Part shown: in pieces, positions 42,907 through 51,766 of the stretch
Layout: the number at the start of each line of letters is the position of its first letter
Numbering within the stretch: position 1 is the first letter of the stretch
Assembly (NCBI RefSeq): GCF_900110855.1
Contig: NZ_FOFA01000002.1
Span: forward strand, 186,001-250,000
Reading direction: 5' to 3'
From: Microlunatus flavus
Lineage (GTDB): Bacteria; Actinomycetota; Actinomycetes; Propionibacteriales; Propionibacteriaceae
DNA length: 64,000 nucleotides
Made by a program: the position numbers and the translations under genes
The notes under the pieces: model-generated
The model's database searches: none
What the model was told of the DNA's origin: nothing
The model's input: the letters and a program-made list of their open reading frames with translations, nothing else

Positions 42907-43764
42907 TCAGCCGATCGTCGGCGGGCTGGGGAGGCGGTAGCCGGACGGACCGACGGTCTTGTTGAGCGCCGCCTTCCAGGACCCGTCAGAGACGTACTCC
43001 TTGAGCGCGGCGTTCACCTGCTCCACCCGCTGGCTGTCGCCCTTCTTGACCCCGATCCCGTAGCGCTCGGTCGAGAAGCCCTTGCCGAGGACGCGGAGCT
43101 TGCCCTTGTACTGCGGCTCCGCGGCGAAGCCGGCGAGGATGACGTCGTCGGTGGTGACCGCGTCGACGTCGCTCGAGGCGAGCGCGGACACGCACTCGGA
43201 GTAGCGCGGCTTCTCCAGCAGCGTGATGCGGCCGCGGTAGCGCTTGAGGACGTTGTCGGCCGACGTCGTGCCCGGCACGGTGCACAGCGTCCGGCCGCCC
43301 AGGGTGGACGGGCCGGTGATGTCCTCCTCGTTGCGCCGGACCAGGAGGTCCTGCTCGGCGTCGAAGTAGGGCCCGGCGAAGTCGACGACCTGCTTGCGCT
43401 CGTCGGTGATCGAGAAGGTGGAGACGATCAGGTCCGCCCCGCCCGACTGCAGCAGCTGCTGGCGCTGGTCGCCCTCGGCCTCGACCCAGGTGATGTTCGC
43501 CGCCGGGACGCCGAGGGCCGCCGCGACGTACTTCGCCGTCTCGACGTCGAAGCCGCTGTAGGAGTCCCCGTCCTTGACGCCGATGCCCGGCTCGTCGAAG
43601 GGGATCCCGATGGTGAGCTTGCCGCCGCTCGAGGCCCCCGGTACGAGCGACGGGGAGGCGTTCGGCTCCGCCGATCCTCCGCACCCGGCGAGGGCGGCGA
43701 GGAGGGCGGCGGACGCAGCCGCGAGCGCGACCCGTCCAGGTCGGGGGTCTCGCGCTGCGTCCAC
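42907..43764 (-). CDS. Amino-acid (glutamate-type) ABC substrate-binding lipoprotein
   Basis: Periplasmic-type binding protein of 285 residues, family 3. The lipoprotein signal ends LLAALAGCGG with the lipidated Cys. The binding fold shows LTIGIPFDEPGIGVKDGDSY, GFDVETAKYVAAALGV, ADLIVSTFSITDERKQVVDFA and the C-terminal NKTVGPSGYRLP. It most resembles actinobacterial glutamate-binding GluB proteins. The GTG start is fixed by GAAGGAG 7 nt upstream. No ABC permease or ATPase gene is adjacent. It follows an APC permease by 38 bp on the same strand, an unusual pairing. Confidence 0.88.
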   Translation of the reverse strand: MDAARDPRPGRVALAAASAALLAALAGCGGSAEPNASPSLVPGASSGGKLTIGIPFDEPGIGVKDGDSYSGFDVETAKYVAAALGVPAANITWVEAEGDQRQQLLQSGGADLIVSTFSITDERKQVVDFAGPYFDAEQDLLVRRNEEDITGPSTLGGRTLCTVPGTTSADNVLKRYRGRITLLEKPRYSECVSALASSDVDAVTTDDVILAGFAAEPQYKGKLRVLGKGFSTERYGIGVKKGDSQRVEQVNAALKEYVSDGSWKAALNKTVGPSGYRLPSPPTIG

Positions 43765-43802
43765 CGTGGTGCTCCTTCGCTCCGTGGGGGGCCGCCGGCT
43801 GG

Positions 43803-45377
43803 CTAGCCGGCGGTGGTGGTGTCGTCCTGCTTGTCGCGGTCGAGGGCGTCCGGGGTGACGTCGTTGCCGTAGCGCGGGCCGTCCAGCGTCCAGACGGACT
43901 CGATGCGCCCGCCCGTGTTGGCCATGACCCGCGGCTTGACCACGCGCCAGCCGATGGCCAGCGCGAGGGCGAGGAGCGGGATGCCGAAGACGACGCACAG
44001 GAAGCTCGTCTTGTGCAGGAACTCGTCGCTGGCCTGCCAGCCCGAGACGGCCAGGCCGATCAGCACGAGCGCGAGGAAGGCGAGGCCGATGTAGCTCGTG
44101 TACGGCGACCCCGGCGCCTGGAAGGGGCTCGCCGGCACGACGCCGGCGTCGCTGAGCTTCCTCAGCCGGATCTGGCAGAGGAAGATCGTGGCCCAGGTCC
44201 ACAGGATCATGATCGACGTCGCCTCGACCGCGATCTCGAACGCGTCCGGGGTGAGGGCGTTGAGCACCGAGCCGAGCACGAAGACGATCGAGGTCATGAG
44301 GATGCCGGCGAAGGGCACGCCCGACTTGCTCATCTTGAGCGTGAACTTCGGGGCCTGCTTGCTCATGCCGAGGCTGCGCAGCACGCGGCCGGTGGTGTAG
44401 AGCCCGGAGTTGAGGCTCGACATGGCGGCGACGATGAGGATGGCCTGGATGACCGCGCTCATCCAGCCGAAGCCGAGCCGCTCGAAGACGGTGACGAACG
44501 GGCTGGTGCCGGCCTTGTAGTCCTGGGTCGGCAGCATGCAGACGAGCAGCAGGATCGAGCCGATGTAGAAGACGGCGATGCGGAAGATCACCGCGTGGAC
44601 GGCCTTCGGCACCTCCTTCTCCGCGTCGGCCATCTCGCCGGCCGCGACGCCGACCATCTCGATGGCGGCGTACGCGAACACGACGCCGGACATGACGAGG
44701 ATCGGGCCGTACCAGTTGTAGTCGCCGCTGCTCGGCCAGAAGCCGCCCGGGTTGCTCCACAGGTTCTGGAAGCCGGCCTTGTGCCCGCCGATGGACAGCC
44801 CGCCGATGACGACGACGAGGCCGACGACGAGGAAGATCACGATCGCGCCGACCTTGAGGATGGCGGCCCAGAACTCGAACTCGCCGAACGCCCGGGCCGA
44901 GAGCAGGTTGACCGACAGCACCACGACCAGGGAGACGAGCACCGTGATCCAGGTCGGCAGCGTCGGGAACCAGTACTGCATGTAGAGGCCGACGGCCGAG
45001 AGCTCGGCGATGCCGGTCAGGGCCCAGTTCAGCCAGTAGACCCAGCCGGTGACGAAGGCCCACTTCTCGCCGAAGAACTCGCGCATGTACGACACGAAGG
45101 CGCCGGAGGTGGCGCGGTGCAGCACGAGCTCGCCGAGCGCGCGCATGAGGAAGTAGGCGATGACGCCGACGACGGCGTAGCTGATGATGAGGGCCGGGCC
45201 GGTGCTGTGGAGGCGGGAGGCCGAGCCCAGGAACAGTCCGGTGCCGATGGCGCCGCCGATGGCGATCATCTGCACGTGCCGGCTGCCCAGCGTCTGCTGG
45301 TAGCCGGCCTGCTCGGCGTCGAGGCTGTTGCCCGGTGCGTCGCCGGAGGCCTCGGTGGGGTCCTGCGTCTGCGTCAT
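43803..45377 (-). CDS. APC superfamily amino acid permease (AAT family)
   Basis: Secondary amino-acid transporter of 524 residues with 12 predicted helices, like CycA/AnsP/GabP. Typical segments are RHVQMIAIGGAIGTGLFLGS (helix 1 substrate site), SGAFVSYMREFFGEKWAFVTG, AIEMVGVAAGEMADAEKEVPKA (split over helix 6), MSSLNSGLYTTGRVLRSLG and GVPFAGILMTS. The ATG at MTQTQD was chosen; an upstream in-frame extension is basic and unconserved. It is the first gene of an operon with the binding lipoprotein. The substrate cannot be fixed from sequence. Confidence 0.9.
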   Translation of the reverse strand: MTQTQDPTEASGDAPGNSLDAEQAGYQQTLGSRHVQMIAIGGAIGTGLFLGSASRLHSTGPALIISYAVVGVIAYFLMRALGELVLHRATSGAFVSYMREFFGEKWAFVTGWVYWLNWALTGIAELSAVGLYMQYWFPTLPTWITVLVSLVVVLSVNLLSARAFGEFEFWAAILKVGAIVIFLVVGLVVVIGGLSIGGHKAGFQNLWSNPGGFWPSSGDYNWYGPILVMSGVVFAYAAIEMVGVAAGEMADAEKEVPKAVHAVIFRIAVFYIGSILLLVCMLPTQDYKAGTSPFVTVFERLGFGWMSAVIQAILIVAAMSSLNSGLYTTGRVLRSLGMSKQAPKFTLKMSKSGVPFAGILMTSIVFVLGSVLNALTPDAFEIAVEATSIMILWTWATIFLCQIRLRKLSDAGVVPASPFQAPGSPYTSYIGLAFLALVLIGLAVSGWQASDEFLHKTSFLCVVFGIPLLALALAIGWRVVKPRVMANTGGRIESVWTLDGPRYGNDVTPDALDRDKQDDTTTAG

Positions 45378-45582
45378 GCGGTCGTCCTCGTGACTCGTGA
45401 CCGTGCGGTCGGGTGGGGAAGCGGGACGTTCCTTCGAGCGTGCGTGTTTTCCGGCAGCCTCTCGGAGGACTGCATCGCTTGGCAAGGTTTCGCGCGTAAC
45501 GGTCCGTCACGCGGTCGTTCACACGCCGTTCACACAACCTCCCACCCCTCGCCACGACGGTCCGGGGGTGGCCGCACCCCGT

Positions 45583-45588
45583 TAGGGT
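45583..45588 (+). promoter_or_regulatory. -10 hexamer TAGGGT, probable leaderless promoter of the transglutaminase module
   Basis: TAGGGT ends 6 nt before the GTG at 45595. The 217-bp divergent region also holds the permease promoter, not resolved here. Confidence 0.5.
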
Positions 45589-45594
45589 CGCCCC

Positions 45595-48500
45595 GTGAGC
45601 ATCAAGGTCGCGCTGGAGCACCGCACGACGTACCGCTTCGGCGGGCCCACGCAGCTGTTCCCGCACGTGGTCCGGCTGCGACCGGCGCCGCACACGCGGA
45701 CCCCGGTCGAGGCGTACTCGCTGAGCGTCACGCCGGCGGACCACTTCCTCAACTGGCAGCAGGACCCGTTCGGCAACTGGGTCGGGCGGCTGGTGTTCCC
45801 CTCCCCGGCGCGCGAGCTCGAGATCACCGTCGGCCTCGTCGCCGACCTCGGCGTGATCAACCCCTTCGACTTCTTCGTCGAGGAGTACGCGGAGACCTAC
45901 CCCTTCACCTACACCGAGGACCTGGCCGCCGACCTCCGCCCGTACCTGGCCGACCCCGCGCAGGAGACGGGGGACACGTTCTCCCGCTGGCTCGACGCGC
46001 TGCCCATCGACACGACGACGCCGCAGCGCACCATCACGTTCCTGGGTGCGCTCAACCGGGCGGTCAACACCGACGTCGCCTACTCCGTGCGCATGGAGGT
46101 CGGCGTCCAGACGCCGGACCAGACGCTCGAGCGCGGCATCGGCTCCTGCCGGGACTCCGCGTGGCTGCTCGTCGAGGCGCTGCGCCACTTCGGCCTGGCC
46201 GCGCGCTTCGTCTCCGGCTACCTCGTCCAGCTCGCCTCCGACGACCCGGCGCAGGGCGGGCCCGCCGAGGACTTCACCGACCTGCACGCCTGGGCCGAGG
46301 TCTACGTGCCCGGAGCGGGTTGGATCGGGCTGGACGCGACCTCGGCGCTGTTCGCCGGCGAGGGCCACATCCCGCTCTCCGCGACCCCGACCCCCGCGTC
46401 CTCCGCGCCCATCACCGGCGCGACCGGCCCGGCGCAGGTCGAGTTCTCCTTCTCCAACACCGTGCGGCGCATCCACGAGGACCCGCGGGTCACCAAGCCC
46501 TACTCGCCCGGGCAGGTCGAGGCGCTGCAGCGCTCCGGCGCCGCGGTCGACGAGCGCCTGCGGGCGGCCGGGCTGGAGCTGACGATGGGCGGCGAGCCCA
46601 CGTTCGTCAGCCGCGACGACATGGTGAGCCCGCAGTGGACGGTGGCGGCCGACGGTCCCGAGAAGCGCGTCGCCGCGAACCGGCTCGCCGAGGCCCTCGC
46701 CGAGCGGTACGCCGCCGGCGGGCTGGTCCAGCGCAGCCAGGGCAAGTGGTACCCGGGGGAGCCGCTGCCGCGCTGGCAGATCGGGCTGGTGTGGCGCCCC
46801 GACGGCGAGCGCGTCTGGAGCGACCCGGCCCGGCTCGCCGACCCGTACGACGAGTCGACGGCCAGCCCGGAGGCGGCGCAGCAGGCGCAGGCCCTGATGG
46901 ACGCCGTGGTGCGCGACCTGGGCCTGCCCGACGGCACCGCCCTGCCCTGCTACGAGGACCCGCTCGCCGCGCTCGCCGTGGAGGTGCGCCAGCCGGAGGG
47001 CCCGAGGCCCGACGTCGACCCCGTGGTGGCGGACCCGGCGGTGGTGGCCGAGCTGGACGCCGCGACCCCGGACCCGGTGGCCTGGGCGCTGCCGATCGTG
47101 CCGGCGTGGTTCGGCGACGTGTGGGCCAGCCCGGCGTGGCGGACCCGTCGCGGCCGGCTCGTGCTGGTGCCCGGTGACTCGCCGGCCGGCGCGCGGCTGC
47201 CGCTGTCGTCGGTCGCCTGGCGCGACCCCGACTACACCGGTGAACCGTCGTACGTGGAGCCCGACCCCGACCTGTCCGCCCAGGTCGGGCGCCCGCAGGC
47301 CGTCGTGGTCGACCCCGTCGAGGTGCCGACCCGAACGGCGGTCGTCGTGCAGGCGCGCGACGGCTTCGTGCACGTGTTCCTGCCGCCCGCCGAGCAGCTC
47401 GAGCGCTGGCTCGAGGTCGTCGCGCTCGTCGACCGGGCGGCGCAGGCCACCGGTACGCCGGTCGTGCTGGAGGGCTACGGCCCGCCGCCGGACCCGCGCA
47501 TCACGACGCTCCTCGTCACCCCGGACCCCGGCGTCATCGAGGTCAACCTGCACCCCACCGCGAGCTGGGCGGAGCTCAGCGAGCTCACCCACACCCTGTA
47601 CGCCCTCGCCGCCGAGCAGCGCCTCGGCACCGAGACCTTCGCGATCGACGGGCGACACTCGGGCACCGGCGGCGGCAACCACCTCACCCTCGGCGGTCCC
47701 ACGCCCGGGCGCTCGCCGATGCTGCGCCGGCCCGACCTGCTGGTCAGCATGCTCAGCTGGTGGCAGCGCCACCCGTCGCTGTCCTACGTCTTCTCCGGCC
47801 GCTTCGTCGGTCCCACGAGCCAGGCGCCCCGTTTCGACGAGGGCCGTCCGGAGAACCTCTACGAGATGGAGATCGCGTTCGCCGAGATCGAGTCGTTCGC
47901 CCCCGAGGAGGGCGCGGACGGTCCCGACGTGCCCGAGCACCGGCGCCGCGGGCTGCCGTGGGTGACCGATCGGGCGCTGCGGCACCTGCTCACCGACATC
48001 ACCGGCAACACCCACCGCGCCGAGTTCTGCATCGACAAGCTCTACAGCCCCGACTCCGCCCGCGGCAGGCTCGGGCTGCTCGAGCTGCGCGGCTTCGAGA
48101 TGCCGCCGCACCCCGACATGGCGCTGGTGCAGGCGCTGCTGGTGCGCGCCCTCGTCGCCCGCTTCGCCGAGGAACCCTTCTCGGCGCCCCTGGTCCGCTG
48201 GGGCACGACGCTGCACGAGCGCTTCCTGCTGCCGCACTTCGCCATGGCCGACCTCGCCGAGGTCGTCGCCGACCTGCGGGCGCACGGCTTCGAGGTCGAG
48301 GAGTCGTGGTTCGCGCCGTACCTCGAGTTCCGCTTCCCGCGGATCGGCGTCGCGCGGGCGGGCTCGGTGGAGATCGAGCTGCGGCAGGCCATCGAGCCCT
48401 GGAACGTGCTGGGCGAGGAGGCGACCTCGGGCGGCACCGCGCGCTACGTCGACTCCTCGACCGAGCGGGTCCAGGTCAAGGTCATCGGCTTCAACCCCGA

Positions 48501-48933
48501 GCTGCACCTCGTCACCTGCAACGGCGTCGCGGTGCCCATGACCGCGACGGGCACGCCCGGCGAGGCCGTCGCGGGGATCCGCTACCGCGCCTGGAAGCCC
48601 TGGTCCTCGCTGCACCCGACGCTCGAGATCGACGCGCCCCTGCACGTCGAGGTCGTCGACCGGGCCAACCGCGTCTCCCTCGGCGGGGCGACGTACCACG
48701 TGGTCCACCCGGGCGGGCGCTCGTACGACACCCCGCCGGTCAACGCCCACGAGGCCGAGGCGCGCCGCGCCCGGCGCTTCGAGGCGATGGGCCACACGGC
48801 GGGCGAGATCGACGTCGACGCGCTGGAGGAGCAGCTGGTCGCGCGCGTCGTCGAGGGCAGCGACTCCCCGCTCACGCTCGACCTGCGCCGCCGGGTCCCG
48901 GCCGCGTGGGGCCGCCAGCGGGCGCGGCGGTGA
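45595..48933 (+). CDS. Transglutaminase-like / DUF2126 (amidoligase-fold) fusion protein
   Basis: Protein of 1112 residues. The N-terminal bacterial transglutaminase-like module (about 1-260) has a complete triad: Cys185 in IGSCRDSAWLLVEALRHFG, His231 in DLHAWAEVYVPG and Asp247 in GLDATS. Such domains usually cleave or exchange peptide bonds. The rest is DUF2126 (COG4196), predicted to have the glutamine-synthetase/GCS amidoligase fold. It shows GLELTMGGEPTFVSRDD, the EVNLHPTASW segment, HSGTGGGNHLTLGG, ENLYEMEIAFAEI and ELRGFEMPPHPDMALVQALL. First gene of a three-gene operon; 4 bp before the ATP-grasp gene. The substrate peptide is unknown. Confidence 0.88.
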   Translation: MSIKVALEHRTTYRFGGPTQLFPHVVRLRPAPHTRTPVEAYSLSVTPADHFLNWQQDPFGNWVGRLVFPSPARELEITVGLVADLGVINPFDFFVEEYAETYPFTYTEDLAADLRPYLADPAQETGDTFSRWLDALPIDTTTPQRTITFLGALNRAVNTDVAYSVRMEVGVQTPDQTLERGIGSCRDSAWLLVEALRHFGLAARFVSGYLVQLASDDPAQGGPAEDFTDLHAWAEVYVPGAGWIGLDATSALFAGEGHIPLSATPTPASSAPITGATGPAQVEFSFSNTVRRIHEDPRVTKPYSPGQVEALQRSGAAVDERLRAAGLELTMGGEPTFVSRDDMVSPQWTVAADGPEKRVAANRLAEALAERYAAGGLVQRSQGKWYPGEPLPRWQIGLVWRPDGERVWSDPARLADPYDESTASPEAAQQAQALMDAVVRDLGLPDGTALPCYEDPLAALAVEVRQPEGPRPDVDPVVADPAVVAELDAATPDPVAWALPIVPAWFGDVWASPAWRTRRGRLVLVPGDSPAGARLPLSSVAWRDPDYTGEPSYVEPDPDLSAQVGRPQAVVVDPVEVPTRTAVVVQARDGFVHVFLPPAEQLERWLEVVALVDRAAQATGTPVVLEGYGPPPDPRITTLLVTPDPGVIEVNLHPTASWAELSELTHTLYALAAEQRLGTETFAIDGRHSGTGGGNHLTLGGPTPGRSPMLRRPDLLVSMLSWWQRHPSLSYVFSGRFVGPTSQAPRFDEGRPENLYEMEIAFAEIESFAPEEGADGPDVPEHRRRGLPWVTDRALRHLLTDITGNTHRAEFCIDKLYSPDSARGRLGLLELRGFEMPPHPDMALVQALLVRALVARFAEEPFSAPLVRWGTTLHERFLLPHFAMADLAEVVADLRAHGFEVEESWFAPYLEFRFPRIGVARAGSVEIELRQAIEPWNVLGEEATSGGTARYVDSSTERVQVKVIGFNPELHLVTCNGVAVPMTATGTPGEAVAGIRYRAWKPWSSLHPTLEIDAPLHVEVVDRANRVSLGGATYHVVHPGGRSYDTPPVNAHEAEARRARRFEAMGHTAGEIDVDALEEQLVARVVEGSDSPLTLDLRRRVPAAWGRQRARR

Positions 48934-48937
48934 CCCG

Positions 48938-51766
48938 GTGACCGTGGTCGACTCCCCCCTGAACCGCTACCTCGACGCCGCCCGGCAGCCCGACGCCGAG
49001 CAGGCGGGCGCCCCCGTCGACGCGGAGCGGGGCGCCGCCTTCGACGAGCTGGCCGCCCCGGACGGCACCCCGCGTCCCGCCTGGGCCGCCCTGGTCGACG
49101 ACCTCGCCCGGGCGACCGACGACCTCGCCTCCGCCCGGCGCGAGGTGGCCCGCCTGCTCGAGGACGACAACGTCACCTACACCCCGAGCCCGACCTCGGC
49201 GCACTCGGTCGCCGACCTGCGGGAGGAGAGCGGCGCCGCGCAGCCGGCGCTCGAGCAGCCGCGGCCCTGGCGCCTCGACCCGATCCCGCTGGTGCTGCAC
49301 GACCGGGAGTGGGCGACCCTCGAGGCGGGCGTCGTCCAGCGCGCCGAGCTGCTCGACGCGGTGCTCGCCGACCTGTACGGGGCCCGGCGCCTGCTTGCCC
49401 GCGGCCAGCTGCCTCCGGCCGTGGTGCTCGACCACGAGGAGTACCTGCGCCCGGTCGTCGGCGCGGAGCACGTGGTCGACCAGCGCCTGTTCATGACCGC
49501 GGCCGACCTCGGCCGCGACGCGACCGGCGCGTGGAAGGTCATCTCCGACCGCACCCAGGCGCCGTCGGGCGCCGGCTACGCGATGCAGAACCGCCGCGTC
49601 GTGTCCCGCGTGCTGCCCGAGATCTACCACGCGGCCCACCTGCACCGGCTCACCCCGTTCTTCCAGGCGATGCGGGTGGCGCTGGTCGAGTCGGCGCCGA
49701 GCACCGTCGAGGACCCCCGCGTGGTCGTCCTCAGCCCCGGCACGCACTCCGAGACCGCCTTCGACCAGGCCTTCGTCGCCTCGCTGCTCGGCTTCCCGCT
49801 CCTCGAGGGCAGCGATCTGCTGGTCCGCGACGGCCGGGTGTGGATGCGGGTGCTCGGCCGCCTCGAGCAGGTCGACGTGATCCTGCGCCGCGTGGACTCG
49901 ACATGGATGGACGCCCTCGAGCTGCGCGGCGGCTCGCGGCTCGGCGTGACCGGGCTGCTGGAGTGCGTCCGGCAGGGCACCGTCAGCGTGGTCAACACGA
50001 TCGGCTCCGGCGTGCTGGAGAACCCGGCCCTGCTGCCCTTCCTGCCCGACCTGTGCGAGCGCCTGCTCGGCGAGCCGCTGCGGCTGCCGTCGGTGGACAC
50101 CTGGTGGTGCGGCGACCGCGAGGGGCTGGCGTACGTCCGCGGGCACCTCGACGAGCTCGTCGTCCGGGCGGTGAACCGCGGGGCGGGCCGCAGCGTCGTC
50201 GGGTCGGCCCTCAGCCGGGACCAGCGCGAGCGGCTCCTGGCCCGCATCGACGCCGCACCGCACCGCTTCGTCGGGCAGGAGGTGCTGCCGCTCAGCTCGG
50301 CGCCGACCGTTCCCGACGACACCGACGCCGGCGGAGCGCTGGTGCGCCGCAGCGTCGTGCTGCGCTCCTTCGCCGTGCGCAGCGGCAGCTCGTACACGGC
50401 CATGCTCGGCGGGCTCGCCCGCACCAACGACGAGCACGCGACCGACCGCGGCGCGCTGGTCACCGCGCCCGACGGCGGGGTGGCCAAGGACGTGTGGGTC
50501 GTCAGCAGCGAGCCCGTGCCGGCCTCGCGCAGCGCCTCGACCCGCAGCCGCGCCGACGAGGGGAGCGCCATCGCCCCCGGGGCCGCGGCCGCGGCGATGG
50601 TGCCGCGCGTGCTCAGCGACCTCTACTGGTTCGGCCGCTACGCCGAGCGCGCGGAGGACCTGCTCCGGATCGTCCTCGTCAGCCGCACGGTGATGCTGGA
50701 GACCGACGCCGACGTACGCCCCGGGCACGCGCTGGACGTGCTGCTGCGCGCGGTCACGCACGTGAGCACGACCTACCCGGGATTCGTCGGCGCCCTGGGC
50801 CCGGACGGCTCGCTCGCCGAGCGGCGGGCCGCCGTGATGCCCGAGCTGCGCTCGCTGCTGCTCGACCGGCGTCGCGCGGGTTCGGTGGCGCAGTCGGTGG
50901 CGGCGCTCGGAGCCACGGCGCAGGGCGTGCGCGACCAGCTGTCGGAGGACGTCTGGATGGTCCTCGCCGACGTCGAGCGGGCGCTGGGCACGCTCGCCGG
51001 GCAGCCGCGCGACCAGGGGCTGCACCTGGTCGAGGCGGGGGAGCGGGTGCTCTCCGGGCTCCTCGCGCTGACCGGCATCGCCGGAGAGAACATGGTCCGC
51101 GACCCCGGCTGGCTGCTCCTCGACACCGGTCGCGGGCTGGAGCGGGCGCTGCAGGTCCTGAGCCTGCTGCGGGCGACCCTGGTCGACTCCTACGGGCCCG
51201 ACGTCGACCGGGTCGTCGTCGAGGCGGCCCTGACGAGCTCGGAGTCGATCGTCACGTTCCGGCGCCGCTACCGCGGGCGGTCGGGGGTGTCGGCGGTGCT
51301 CGAGCTGATGGTGCTCGACCCGTCGAACCCACGCTCGGTGGCCTACCAGCTGCAGCGGATGCAGGCCGACCTGCGGGCGGTGCCCAGCACCTCTCCGACC
51401 GCGCGGCCCCTGCGGCTGCTCGACAACCTCGCCGAGCAGGTGCGCACGGCCGACCCGGTGGCGCTGGCCACCGTCACGCGTCCCGACGACGGCGCGGACG
51501 CCGACCTCCCGGCGCGCCGCGACGCCCTGGAGGCGTTCTGCGCCGAGCTGCACGCGGGGCTCCGCGACCTCTCGACGGCCATCCGCGACCAGTACCACGA
51601 GCCGCCGCCGACGCAGCAGTCGCTGCCCCGGCAGCAGGCCCTCCGTCGCGGACCCGGGGCCCCCCGCGAAACGCTGACGGACGACAGCCAGATCGGGCTC
51701 GGCGCTGTCGTCCCTCAGCGGTTCGCGGGGGCGGCGAGCGAGCGTCGGGCGGGAGGGGCACGATGA
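48938..51766 (+). CDS. Circularly permuted ATP-grasp / alpha-E fusion protein
   Basis: Protein of 942 residues joining two domains often encoded separately. The first half (about 90-510) is a circularly permuted ATP-grasp ligase: WRLDPIPLVLHDREWATLEAG, LLDAVLADLYGARRLL, VISDRTQAPSGAGYAMQNRR, VDVILRRVDSTWMDALEL, VVNTIGSGVLENPAL and the late RSFAVRSGSSYTAMLGGLAR. The second half (about 545-880) is the alpha-E domain, beginning VPRVLSDLYWFGRYAERAEDLL. Predicted to form amide bonds in an unknown peptide. The GTG start lies 4 bp after the previous stop, and the stop overlaps the next ATG. Confidence 0.88.
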   Translation: MTVVDSPLNRYLDAARQPDAEQAGAPVDAERGAAFDELAAPDGTPRPAWAALVDDLARATDDLASARREVARLLEDDNVTYTPSPTSAHSVADLREESGAAQPALEQPRPWRLDPIPLVLHDREWATLEAGVVQRAELLDAVLADLYGARRLLARGQLPPAVVLDHEEYLRPVVGAEHVVDQRLFMTAADLGRDATGAWKVISDRTQAPSGAGYAMQNRRVVSRVLPEIYHAAHLHRLTPFFQAMRVALVESAPSTVEDPRVVVLSPGTHSETAFDQAFVASLLGFPLLEGSDLLVRDGRVWMRVLGRLEQVDVILRRVDSTWMDALELRGGSRLGVTGLLECVRQGTVSVVNTIGSGVLENPALLPFLPDLCERLLGEPLRLPSVDTWWCGDREGLAYVRGHLDELVVRAVNRGAGRSVVGSALSRDQRERLLARIDAAPHRFVGQEVLPLSSAPTVPDDTDAGGALVRRSVVLRSFAVRSGSSYTAMLGGLARTNDEHATDRGALVTAPDGGVAKDVWVVSSEPVPASRSASTRSRADEGSAIAPGAAAAAMVPRVLSDLYWFGRYAERAEDLLRIVLVSRTVMLETDADVRPGHALDVLLRAVTHVSTTYPGFVGALGPDGSLAERRAAVMPELRSLLLDRRRAGSVAQSVAALGATAQGVRDQLSEDVWMVLADVERALGTLAGQPRDQGLHLVEAGERVLSGLLALTGIAGENMVRDPGWLLLDTGRGLERALQVLSLLRATLVDSYGPDVDRVVVEAALTSSESIVTFRRRYRGRSGVSAVLELMVLDPSNPRSVAYQLQRMQADLRAVPSTSPTARPLRLLDNLAEQVRTADPVALATVTRPDDGADADLPARRDALEAFCAELHAGLRDLSTAIRDQYHEPPPTQQSLPRQQALRRGPGAPRETLTDDSQIGLGAVVPQRFAGAASERRAGGAR

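Noticed and set aside
42907-48795. A 1962-codon open frame on the minus strand
   Set aside because: Only the last part (from 43764) is the binding protein. The rest is the antisense of the transglutaminase gene and the permease region, open because of high GC.
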